From Chloroflexota bacterium (GTDB taxonomy: Bacteria > Chloroflexota > Anaerolineae > B4-G1): DNA of 5,070 nt. Made by a program: the position numbers and the translations under genes. The notes beneath the pieces are model-generated. The model was not told the DNA's origin. It ran no database searches and saw only the letters and a program-made list of their open reading frames with translations. The DNA lies in contig JAUVSX010000281.1 in the NCBI GenBank assembly GCA_030596915.1, forward strand, positions 1-5,070, read 5' to 3'. This document shows, piece by piece, positions 1 to 5,070 of this stretch. Numbering within the stretch: the stretch's first letter is position 1; each line of letters starts with the position of its first letter.

Positions 1-62
1 GCGTCAGCGAATCAGCGAGAGATCGGACTGGCAGCCCCCCGCGTTGCTGGCGACCTGACACC

Positions 63-392
63 TTGTCTTGGCCCCAATTGGCCACGATGTCAACCATAGT
101 GATCGCGACAAGCCCGGGGGTGGTCCCTGTCGGAGCGCTTCGCTATGGCAATGCAGTGGAAACCTGTCAGGTTTTCGCTTCACAGAGCGTGCCGTGGGCG
201 TGCGATGACGATGACTTGTCGCTTATCTTGGGCCGAATCTGGGTGATACGACTGGCATCGTTGAGCTACGACGGGCGCGACGCGGCACGTTTGTCCGCGC
301 TCTTGAACCGCGGAAGCCTGAACGCGGTACCATACGAAGGACCCGGGGACGTCCGGGTCCTGGCCGCGGGCGTCACCGCTCACGGAGACTGA
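63..392 (+). CDS. Possible small hypothetical protein (doubtful)
   Basis: This frame is open from the left edge of the window (position 3) to the TGA at 390-392. It could therefore be the tail of a gene that begins outside, or a small gene starting at TTG 63 (109 aa) or ATG 87 (101 aa). Neither start has a visible Shine-Dalgarno sequence. In favour of coding: by hand count from ATG 87 about 70% of codons end in G or C while only about half have G or C in the second position, a pattern typical of real high-GC genes, and the stop lies one base before the permease ATG, as in a coupled operon. Against: no recognisable domain, signal peptide or membrane helix, an Arg/Pro-rich low-quality N-terminal part, and an overlapping antisense frame. 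It does not resemble the C-terminus of a family 5 substrate-binding protein, which would be the expected neighbour. Function unknown. Confidence 0.3.
   Translation: MSWPQLATMSTIVIATSPGVVPVGALRYGNAVETCQVFASQSVPWACDDDDLSLILGRIWVIRLASLSYDGRDAARLSALLNRGSLNAVPYEGPGDVRVLAAGVTAHGD
160..174. repeat. 15-bp palindrome, operator-like
   Basis: Seven-base arms AAACCTG and CAGGTTT surround a single central T, giving a perfect 15-bp inverted repeat about 220 bases upstream of the first permease. The very short centre favours a dimeric DNA-binding protein site over an RNA hairpin. It lies inside the doubtful small frame. No clear -35/-10 pair is visible next to it, and I do not recognise it as the site of a particular regulator. 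Confidence 0.3.
384..387 (+). promoter_or_regulatory. Ribosome binding site of first permease
   Basis: GGAG sits six bases before the ATG at 394, an ideal Shine-Dalgarno spacing. This supports the chosen start of the permease gene. It also overlaps the last codons of the open frame that ends at 392. Confidence 0.7.
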
Positions 393-393
393 T

Positions 394-1440
394 ATGGTGC
401 AGTTCATCGTGCGTAGGCTGCTAGTCCTACCGGTCATCGTCTTGCTCGTGACCCTGATCCTCTTCTTCCTTCTCTACCAGTTGCCTCCCGAGCGGCGCGC
501 CGAGGTTTACCTGCCCTCTATGAGGCCAACCACCTCGGCCGAGGAGAGGGAACGGATCATCGCAAATACGATTGAGCACTACCGTCTCGATGAACCATTC
601 GCAACCCAGTACGTAACGTGGGTTCGCAACCTGTTGGCTGGAGAATGGGGCTATTCACCGTCGTGGGACGAGCCCGTGCTCCAAGGTTTGCTGCGGCGGG
701 CGCCGGCGAGCGCCGAGCTGGCGATTGCCGCCACCATCCCTTCCATCGCCCTGGCGATCACGCTAGGCAGCGTGGCGGCGCGATACCGCGGGCGCTCCCA
801 GGACCAGGTCATACAGACTGCCGCCTTCGTGGGGTGGGCATTCCCCTCTTTCGTGTTCGGGTTGATGCTGATGAACGTCCTCTATGCCTGGCTGCGATGG
901 TTTCCTCCAGGTCGCCTGAGCGTGTGGGCCAGCCCAATCGTGGCGGGCGAGGGATTCCGGTCCTACACCGGCATGGTCACCGTGGACGCACTGCTCAACG
1001 GTGATCTGAACATCTTCTGGGACGCTTCCCGTCACCTGGTGTTGCCCGCCGTTACGTTGGCCGTGGCAATCTGGTCGCTACTCACCCGGGTCATGCGCTC
1101 TTCGCTGCTGGATACGCTGGGACAGGACTACATCACCACCGCCAGGGCCAAGGGTGTGACGGAGCGGGACGTAGTCAATGTTCACGCTCGACGCAATGCC
1201 ATTCTTCCGATGATCTCGATGGGCGGCGTGATCGTCTCCTTGTTGATCACTGGCGTCGTGATTGTCGAAGTTCTGTTCAGCTATCAGGGTCTCGGCGCCG
1301 CGGCTATTAGTGCGATCATGAATGCCGATATCCCGGCGGTCGTTGGGTTTGTTCTCTTCACGAGTCTTGTGACCGTGATGTCGAGCCTGGTTGCTGATGT
1401 TATGTACGCCTTCGTCGACCCCCGAGTGAGGCTCTTCTGA
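394..1440 (+). CDS. ABC transporter permease, DppB/OppB family
   Basis: Inner-membrane permease subunit of a peptide/nickel-type ABC importer (BPD_transp_1 superfamily). It would pair with the product of the next gene to form the channel. It has 348 residues, about the family length, with a typical N-terminal start (MVQFIVRRLL) and a helix at about 5-28, then an extracytoplasmic segment of about 75 residues (30-105) and five more helices near 107-129, 142-167, 213-234, 270-295 and 313-340. The EAA loop that contacts the ATPase is at about 245-272 (DYITTARAKGV ... RRNAILP). Other family hallmarks are PPGR at 171-174, EVLFSYQGLG at 292-301 and the C-terminal YAFVDPRVRL. The start is supported by GGAG six bases upstream. 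It is followed after 15 bases by the DppC-type partner. Substrate cannot be told from permeases alone: peptides, nickel, sugars and opines are all known for the family. No ATPase or binding protein gene is present here. Confidence 0.95.
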   Translation: MVQFIVRRLLVLPVIVLLVTLILFFLLYQLPPERRAEVYLPSMRPTTSAEERERIIANTIEHYRLDEPFATQYVTWVRNLLAGEWGYSPSWDEPVLQGLLRRAPASAELAIAATIPSIALAITLGSVAARYRGRSQDQVIQTAAFVGWAFPSFVFGLMLMNVLYAWLRWFPPGRLSVWASPIVAGEGFRSYTGMVTVDALLNGDLNIFWDASRHLVLPAVTLAVAIWSLLTRVMRSSLLDTLGQDYITTARAKGVTERDVVNVHARRNAILPMISMGGVIVSLLITGVVIVEVLFSYQGLGAAAISAIMNADIPAVVGFVLFTSLVTVMSSLVADVMYAFVDPRVRLF

Positions 1441-1455
1441 TAGGTCGCATAATTC

Positions 1456-2358
1456 ATGGCACTGAAGCGCATCCTGTCCAATCGCAAGCTGGTAGCCGGC
1501 AGTCTGGTCGTCCTGGTGTTAGCCGCCATGGCACTCGCGGCGCCGCTGATCGCACCGCCCCAAGGGGACGATCCGTACGTGATCCCGAGGGATGGGTTCT
1601 CGAGCACGCCCGAGCCGCCGAGTCCCGGTCACTTTTTGGGCACAATGCAGGGCCAGTACGACATACTCTACGGGCTTGTGTGGGGCACGCGGGTCGCCTT
1701 CCGGGTCGGGCTGACCATCACGATAGGCCGGGCTCTGATCGGCGTCATCGTCGGCGTCGTATCGGGCTACTACGGGAAATGGTCAGACGCGCTGCTCATG
1801 CGTGTGACAGATGCGTTTCTTGCCTTCCCGATCGTCGCGGCCGTGCTGGTGATGCTGACTGTGAGCGTCGACTACTGGGGACTGAGGCTGGGGGAGGGTG
1901 ACACGGCCATCGTGTGGGCCCTCATCCTGTTTGGCTGGATGCAGTATGCGCGGCTCGTGCGTGGCAACGTGCTAGTTGAGCGGTCCAGCGAATACGTCGC
2001 TGCAGCCGTCGCGGTGGGCGCACGCGACCGGCGCATCATCTTCCGGCACGTGCTGCCGAACTCGACTCGGGGTCTGTTTGTACTATCGGCCTCTGATGTC
2101 GGTGCGATGGTCGTGACGGTTGCGGCGCTTACGTTCATCGGCCTCACCGGAGACGAGCCGACGGCCGATTGGGGGGCGATGCTCAAGTATACCCGCAACT
2201 GGATCATCGCGGCTCCGGCGCACGCCCTCGACTTCTGGTACACCTACATCCCCGCCAGCGTCGCGATTGTTCTCTTCTCCATAGGATGGAGCCTCATTGG
2301 CGACGGCCTACGCGACGTCTTCGACCCTCGTTGGCGGTCGCTCCGGGGTATGGCGTAG
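1456..2358 (+). CDS. ABC transporter permease, DppC/OppC family
   Basis: Second permease subunit of the same importer, 300 residues, about the usual length for DppC/OppC. An OppC N-terminal segment with one helix (about 11-33) is followed by a short periplasmic linker and the transport domain with helices near 84-105, 117-137, 150-165, 205-230 and 262-282. Family motifs: HFLGT at 59-63, the EAA loop at about 179-202 (EYVAAAVAVGA ... RHVLPN), DWGAML at 238-243 and the C-terminal GDGLRDVFDPRWR at 282-294. The segment after HFLGT reads MQGQYDILYG where many relatives have a Gly-Arg-Asp (GRD) motif; this looks like a subfamily variant, not damage. The gene begins 15 bases after the stop of the first permease with only a weak AGGT (1442-1445, ten bases from ATG), so translation may depend partly on coupling. 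No ATPase gene follows: the operon runs into a convergent gene. Confidence 0.95.
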   Translation: MALKRILSNRKLVAGSLVVLVLAAMALAAPLIAPPQGDDPYVIPRDGFSSTPEPPSPGHFLGTMQGQYDILYGLVWGTRVAFRVGLTITIGRALIGVIVGVVSGYYGKWSDALLMRVTDAFLAFPIVAAVLVMLTVSVDYWGLRLGEGDTAIVWALILFGWMQYARLVRGNVLVERSSEYVAAAVAVGARDRRIIFRHVLPNSTRGLFVLSASDVGAMVVTVAALTFIGLTGDEPTADWGAMLKYTRNWIIAAPAHALDFWYTYIPASVAIVLFSIGWSLIGDGLRDVFDPRWRSLRGMA

Positions 2359-2373
2359 GCCCTCGTCCGGCGT

Positions 2374-2402
2374 AGCCTGTGTAGACACCCGGCCAGCAGG
2401 CT
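2374..2402 (+). terminator. Weak hairpin after permease operon
   Basis: AGCCTG and CAGGCT form a six-base stem around a 17-base loop, starting 15 bases after the stop codon of the second permease. There is no T-run behind it, so it is at best a weak or Rho-assisted end. It is listed because the operon faces a convergent gene and needs a stop somewhere in this region. Confidence 0.2.
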
Positions 2403-2438
2403 TCGTCAGTGCGTCCAGACTGCGGCCGTGGGCAGACG

Positions 2439-2531
2439 GGTGCATTTCAGCGTTGAGGCCGATGCCCAGTGCGACCGGGGTGATCTTCCGCCAGGCAGCG
2501 CCGCTACGTCGCCCACTCCCTGAAATGCACC
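2439..2531. repeat. 12-bp inverted repeat pair A/A'
   Basis: GGTGCATTTCAG at 2439-2450 is exactly mirrored by CTGAAATGCACC at 2520-2531, with 69 bases between. The arm contains a GAAATGC core. The right arm is only three bases from the left arm of a second, related pair. Twelve perfect bases at this spacing are unlikely to be chance and suggest transposase- or regulator-binding sites. No coding sequence is recognisable between the arms. Confidence 0.6.
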
Positions 2532-2534
2532 TTG

Positions 2535-2622
2535 GCAGTTTCGGCCGGGTACCCGAACTCCTACGTCGTCATTGACTACTGGCAGCCAAGGAGCCCGAGA
2601 CCACGCGCTTGGCCGAAACTGC
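2535..2622. repeat. 12-bp inverted repeat pair B/B'
   Basis: GCAGTTTCGGCC at 2535-2546 is mirrored by GGCCGAAACTGC at 2611-2622, with 64 bases between. The core GAAACTGC resembles the GAAATGC core of the adjacent pair. A perfect ten-base palindrome, CGGGTACCCG, overlaps the inner edge of the left arm at 2546-2555. Alternating, related terminal-like repeats of this kind occur at the ends of some insertion sequences (for example the multiple end repeats of IS21-type elements), but no transposase remnant is visible here. An operator array is the alternative. Confidence 0.6.
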
Positions 2623-2732
2623 TGCGGTCCCCACAGTCCTGCGTGTGGAGCAGCGGCGGATCCCCCCAAGCCGGAACACACCTCGGGCAGGTGGGGTGCG
2701 CCAGCCAGCGTCCGAGTGTTCTGCTGCTAGAG

Positions 2733-2751
2733 GTAGGCGGGTGCCCGCTAC
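2733..2751 (-). terminator. GC-rich hairpin after membrane protein gene
   Basis: GTA-G-GCGGG-TG-CCCGC-TAC forms a near-perfect stem with a single bulged G at 2736. It begins 15 bases beyond the minus-strand stop codon at 2767-2769. No U-tract follows on the minus strand, so an intrinsic terminator of the U-less kind is possible but unproven. It could serve both converging genes. Confidence 0.3.
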
Positions 2752-2766
2752 GACTGGCGCCGACGG

Positions 2767-3933
2767 TCACCGGGCTGGTGCCGCAGGCATCTCGGCACAG
2801 TGGTCCACGACGACTGGCCTCGCCCCCCGGAAGTAGCACCCCATCTCGAAGCCGGTGTCGAACTGAGCTGACATCAGGATCCAGCCGCCTCGCTGTGCGG
2901 AGCGAGATACGGTGTACTCCTGGCTGAGCCGGTGGCGATGGCTGGTCAGCCACGTGACGACATCGTCGTCGACGACGAGTGCCTGCGCCCCCGTTTCTTC
3001 CCAGGGCCGCGCGCCACTCAGCCCTGCGCGGATCAGATCGTCCATCCAGCCGGTCAGCAGCTCGGACAAGTCGTGGCAGTGAACCACGCTCGCACCGAAA
3101 GTGAGGCAGCGCATCAGGAGGTTGCTGTCAAAGGCTGCGTCGACGTTGGCGGAGAACCACGATTCGGAGTCGGGGTCGAACCCGACGAGATGAGTCACGT
3201 AGCCCTCCGATAGGTTGTCACGCAGACCCCGTACGACATTGAGGCTCACGCCAGCCGCTTCTGCCTCCTCGGCAGTGGCGGTCACCGCCACGTCGAGGAA
3301 GTCACTGAGCGCCTGTTGAGGCGTGCGCAGGGGGCGGTGGATCAGCTCATTCAGAGCCAGGGCGGGGAAGATGGCGAGGGGGATGCACAGGAGCATGACC
3401 GCCCAGGACCGCCAGCTCAACCGGCCAGCCGGCGTTGCACGGTCCCAGGCCCAGTCGATCGCCAGATTCTGGGTAAGCCCCACCGTGGCGCCAAGCACGA
3501 TCTGAATCAGAACGATGAAGCCCGTTCTGACAGCGTCTGGGCGGCCGTAGGGAAAGATGGGAAGCAGTCTGAAGCGAGGGTCGATGATCCACACCAGCAG
3601 GTTGCTCGCGATCAGGACGCCATAGGCCGCGGCGGCTCCGAGCAGACCGTTCGTGATTGGCCAGAACGCGAGGAAACGCGTCAAGCCCGAAGCCGCGACT
3701 GCGCGCCGCCCCACGAGGATGCAGATGAGCACGGTCAGTGGCAGGCCAAGAAGCAGCTTCCCCCAAGCGAGGTCGGCAGACAGGGAGGAGAGCAGTAGCG
3801 CGTCATACCCCCATACGAGCAGTGCGAAGCTAAGGCCGTAAACGAGTCCGAAGGCGGTCCCCGCCGCGAGCAGAAGCTGCTGGGTACCCTTCTCGTCGGC
3901 CGTGGGCGGTTGGGTTAGCGCGCTGTCCCTCAT
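2767..3933 (-). CDS. Uncharacterised five-helix membrane protein
   Basis: A 388-residue protein I do not recognise. The first half is membrane-embedded, with hydrophobic helices at about 20-48, 58-75, 86-116, 137-157 and 175-198. Positively charged loops at 76-86 and 158-176 suggest an N-in topology that would place the C-terminal half outside the cytoplasm (inference from the positive-inside rule). That half, about 200-388, is soluble, rich in Asp/Glu and Ala, with four cysteines (276, 286, 366, 379), an HCHDLSE stretch at 285-291 and an acidic VVDDDV at 320-325. No ATP-binding, kinase, protease or transporter motif is evident. The start is well supported by AGGGA six bases upstream (3940-3944). 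It is a single gene: its 3' end converges on the permease operon and about 400 non-coding bases lie upstream. A plus-strand frame at 3316-3798 is its shadow. Confidence is high that it is a gene, nil for function. Confidence 0.88.
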   Translation of the reverse strand: MRDSALTQPPTADEKGTQQLLLAAGTAFGLVYGLSFALLVWGYDALLLSSLSADLAWGKLLLGLPLTVLICILVGRRAVAASGLTRFLAFWPITNGLLGAAAAYGVLIASNLLVWIIDPRFRLLPIFPYGRPDAVRTGFIVLIQIVLGATVGLTQNLAIDWAWDRATPAGRLSWRSWAVMLLCIPLAIFPALALNELIHRPLRTPQQALSDFLDVAVTATAEEAEAAGVSLNVVRGLRDNLSEGYVTHLVGFDPDSESWFSANVDAAFDSNLLMRCLTFGASVVHCHDLSELLTGWMDDLIRAGLSGARPWEETGAQALVVDDDVVTWLTSHRHRLSQEYTVSRSAQRGGWILMSAQFDTGFEMGCYFRGARPVVVDHCAEMPAAPAR

Positions 3934-3939
3934 TGTGTT

Positions 3940-3944
3940 TCCCT
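3940..3944 (-). promoter_or_regulatory. Ribosome binding site of membrane protein gene
   Basis: On the minus strand AGGGA lies six bases before the ATG at 3933, which fixes the start. Just upstream, TGGTATGTA (3951-3959, read on the minus strand) resembles an extended -10 element. A transcript from it would start almost on the Shine-Dalgarno, so I do not call it a promoter with confidence. Confidence 0.6.
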
Positions 3945-3967
3945 ATCTCATACATACCAGCAATGCG

Positions 3968-3981
3968 CTGAATTGGTTCAG
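3968..3981. promoter_or_regulatory. Inverted repeat upstream of membrane protein gene
   Basis: CTGAA and TTCAG flank a four-base centre, 35 to 48 bases upstream of the start codon, where an operator would be expected. The arms are only five bases, so chance is possible. It is a candidate regulator site only. Confidence 0.25.
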
Positions 3982-3990
3982 TCGGTACGA

Positions 3991-4023
3991 GCGCCGGCGT
4001 TGGGGGCCTCACGCCACCGGCGC
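3991..4023. repeat. Strong bulged hairpin, REP-like
   Basis: GCGCC (3991-3995) pairs with GGCGC (4019-4023), and GGCGT (3996-4000) pairs with ACGCC (4011-4015), giving a ten-pair GC-rich stem with a three-base bulge (4016-4018) and a ten-base loop. A smaller hairpin, CGTC-GGTT-GACG (4024-4035), abuts it directly. On the minus strand a GTAG tetranucleotide (4046-4049) lies just 5' of this pair, the arrangement seen in REP elements recognised by RAYT transposases. Only this one copy is visible, so the REP reading is tentative. Confidence 0.45.
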
Positions 4024-4063
4024 CGTCGGTTGACGAGGCGGCATCCTACCACGCTGCAATCCT

Positions 4064-4079
4064 CCGGGCAAGCGCCCGG
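4064..4079. repeat. Perfect 6-bp stem, tetraloop hairpin
   Basis: CCGGGC (4064-4069) and GCCCGG (4074-4079) enclose the loop AAGC. It is a compact, very stable hairpin in the non-coding stretch downstream of the transposase, with no T-run on either side. It is either part of a REP-like or transposon-end structure, or a factor-dependent terminator for the transposase transcript. Confidence 0.45.
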
Positions 4080-4132
4080 CGTTCCGCCAGGGTGTGGTCC
4101 GGTCGTGGGACGGTTGGACAGATTAGAGAGCG

Positions 4133-4191
4133 CCTGCGCTGCGATTCGACACCCGCTCGTGTTGAGTGCCTCGCGCACGAGGGGGCGCAGG
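4133..4191. repeat. Nested inverted repeats after transposase
   Basis: CCTGCGC (4133-4139) pairs with GCGCAGG (4185-4191). Inside it CTCGTG (4156-4161) pairs with CACGAG (4176-4181). The result is a branched or long imperfect stem about 150 bases downstream of the transposase stop on the minus strand. A ten-base direct repeat, AGAGAGCGCC, at 4125-4134 overlaps its left edge and recurs at 4222-4231. Subterminal hairpins are what IS200/IS605-type transposases recognise, so this could be an element end. Confidence 0.4.
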
Positions 4192-4337
4192 GAAGCGGAG
4201 GGCGCAGCATGTTCTCGTGTCAGAGAGCGCCCGGCACGCGAAGCAGGACCCGTTTGCGTTGTGTGGGTCGGACGAGGCGGATAGCTGCGCCCCCAGTGTG
4301 CGTGGCTGCTCCTTCGAGCATCGCAGCGGTGGCGTTC

Positions 4338-4970
4338 CTAACGATCCTCTGTGGAGGGCCGGACGGGGTTCTCGCGATCAAGCTCCCAACTGATCGGGTT
4401 GTCGGCGATGTACTTGCGGATGGCGGAGAGTTCGCGCTCGTTCCGTATGATCCGGTCGCAGTAGCCGCGCTGCCAGAGAGACAGTCCCTTGCTTCCTCGA
4501 ATCCAGTTTGCGCGCCTTGTAGATGAAGCCTTGCACGCCCGCACGATCGCGCTCAACGATCCTGCCGTCAGCTCTGTGCCGGTGGGTATGGGCGAGGACC
4601 CTGGAGAGGAGGGGCAACCCGACGGGGCGGCTTCGAACTGGGGTGGTGGTGCCACGAACCCGAACTCTTGGCGCCTGCCTTCGGATCCAGGCAGGACGTT
4701 GAGGATGAAGATGATACCGTGGAAATGGTTCGGCATCACGCACCACTCATCAATGTCGATGTGGCGGAAACGCGTGGGAAGTGCCCGCCAGCAATCGCGC
4801 ACAACGGTGCCGATCTTGGACCGGACCATGCGCCCGTCAGTAACGTGTCCTAGTATGCTTTCGCGGTCGGCCGTGCAGATGGTGACGAAGTACGCGCCGG
4901 GGTACGCATAGTCATACCCCTTGAGGCGGATAGAGCGCCGGTGGTGGATGCGGGGATCGTACTCGGGCAT
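4338..4970 (-). CDS. IS200-like / RAYT-type Y1 (HUH) transposase
   Basis: Single-strand DNA transposase of the Y1_Tnp (IS200-like, REP-associated tyrosine transposase) superfamily, 210 residues from the chosen ATG. The N-terminus MPEYDPRIHHRRSIRLKGYD, followed by YFVTICTADRE, is the classic opening of the family. The metal-binding HUH motif is MPNHFHGIIFI, with His82 and His84. After a Pro/Ser-rich insert (about 93-134) come the conserved SLSAIVRACKA and LWQRGYCDRIIRNE stretches. The catalytic tyrosine is most likely Tyr187 in RKYIADNP, with Asn191 four residues on. All key residues are present and the C-terminus is complete, so it is probably active. A longer frame reaches ATG 5033 (231 aa). 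I prefer ATG 4970 because relatives begin there and a promoter lies between the two, although its AAGGAA sits unusually close to the ATG. No accessory TnpB gene is present, which fits a RAYT-like gene or a minimal element. GTG at 4991 is a further alternative. Confidence 0.88.
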   Translation of the reverse strand: MPEYDPRIHHRRSIRLKGYDYAYPGAYFVTICTADRESILGHVTDGRMVRSKIGTVVRDCWRALPTRFRHIDIDEWCVMPNHFHGIIFILNVLPGSEGRRQEFGFVAPPPQFEAAPSGCPSSPGSSPIPTGTELTAGSLSAIVRACKASSTRRANWIRGSKGLSLWQRGYCDRIIRNERELSAIRKYIADNPISWELDRENPVRPSTEDR

Positions 4971-4997
4971 TTCCTTGGACCGGTCTGCCACGCGGCC

Positions 4998-5025
4998 AGT
5001 ATACTGACCCTCTGGGATCCAACAA
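4998..5025 (-). promoter_or_regulatory. Sigma-70-like promoter of transposase gene
   Basis: On the minus strand TTGTTG (5020-5025) and TATACT (4998-5003) are separated by 16 bases. The -10 matches the consensus at five of six positions, the -35 at three. Transcription would begin near 4990, about 20 bases before the ATG at 4970. That is consistent with the shorter transposase and would exclude the ATG at 5033. Confidence 0.45.
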
Positions 5026-5070
5026 CCGGCCACCAGGTGCGTTGATTGGCAGGGGCGCCGATTCGCGGGA

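Larger units (their letters stand above)
2359..2766. other. Convergent intergenic region, no gene seen
   Basis: These 408 bases separate the tail of the permease operon from the tail of the minus-strand membrane protein gene. Open frames crossing it on both strands give low-complexity Pro/Ser/Arg-rich translations without recognisable domains. The visible structure is the pair of inverted-repeat modules at 2439-2622, small hairpins at 2374-2402 and 2679-2693 (CACCT/AGGTG), and a GC-rich hairpin at 2733-2751. It may be the decayed site of a mobile element. Confidence 0.5.
3934..4337. other. Non-coding stretch with hairpin cluster
   Basis: These 404 bases lie between the 5' end of the membrane protein gene and the 3' end of the transposase gene. 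Frames crossing it on the plus strand translate to Arg/Ser/Cys-rich sequence without domains, so I see no gene. It holds the promoter region of the membrane protein gene at its left end, then hairpins at 3991-4023, 4024-4035, 4064-4079 and 4133-4191, plus the direct repeats noted with the last hairpin. Confidence 0.5.

Noticed and set aside
180..437. 85-codon minus-strand frame across the first permease start
   Set aside because: It overlaps a confident gene start, has no recognisable domain and competes with a better plus-strand frame.
2406..2681. 91-codon minus-strand frame through the inverted-repeat region, considered as a decayed transposase
   Set aside because: No transposase motif or catalytic residues could be recognised; composition is as expected by chance in GC-rich DNA.
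2532..2927. 131-codon plus-strand frame running from the intergenic region into the membrane protein gene
   Set aside because: Ser/Pro/Arg-rich, no domain, and its second half is antisense to a real gene.
3316..3798. 160-codon plus-strand open frame opposite the membrane protein gene
   Set aside because: Translation is Gln/Asp/Arg-rich low complexity, lacks an RBS and is antisense to a well-supported gene; a high-GC shadow.
4092..4526. 144-codon plus-strand frame over the hairpin cluster and transposase 3' end
   Set aside because: Antisense to the transposase and rich in Arg/Cys/Ser, with no domain.
7..5066. Similar 11-mers in opposite orientation near both window ends (7-17 and 5056-5066), considered as element ends
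   Set aside because: One mismatch in eleven bases, no neighbouring extension, and the window edges are arbitrary; chance match.
1..5070. CRISPR array, tRNA, rRNA or riboswitch
   Set aside because: No regularly spaced repeats and no recognisable RNA gene sequences were seen on either strand.

Overview
The window is high-GC bacterial DNA (above 60% G+C by eye). It holds three confident protein-coding loci of ordinary type, one uncharacterised membrane protein gene, and several hairpin-rich or inverted-repeat-rich non-coding stretches. The permease pair, the five-helix membrane protein and the IS200-like transposase together have the flavour of an environmental Chloroflexota genome, or a similarly high-GC bacterium. 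That assignment is an impression from protein style and is not proven here.

Layout: positions 1-393 contain only a weak small open frame that stops one base before the next gene. Positions 394-2358 (+) encode two inner-membrane permeases of a peptide/nickel-type (DppB/DppC, OppB/OppC) ABC importer, arranged as an operon with a 15-base gap. No substrate-binding protein or ATPase gene is in the window, so those partners must lie upstream or elsewhere. Positions 2359-2766 form a 408-base convergent intergenic region containing two consecutive 12-bp inverted-repeat pairs built on related GAAA(C)TGC cores, possibly an insertion-sequence end remnant or an operator array. Positions 2767-3933 (-) encode a 388-residue protein with five predicted membrane helices and a soluble C-terminal domain that I do not recognise.

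Positions 3934-4337 form a second non-coding stretch of about 400 bases with four GC-rich hairpins, lying just downstream of an IS200-like/RAYT-type Y1 (HUH) transposase gene on the minus strand (4338-4970). The transposase keeps its HFH metal-binding motif and catalytic tyrosine, and a sigma-70-like promoter just upstream supports the internal start I chose. The hairpins are candidate substrates for this single-strand transposase, but this is inference.

The two permeases would work together as the membrane channel of one importer. I see no functional link between them, the membrane protein and the transposase. I did not find convincing evidence of a new multi-gene system. The least explained items are the membrane protein, the repeat array at 2439-2622 and the hairpin cluster at 3991-4191.
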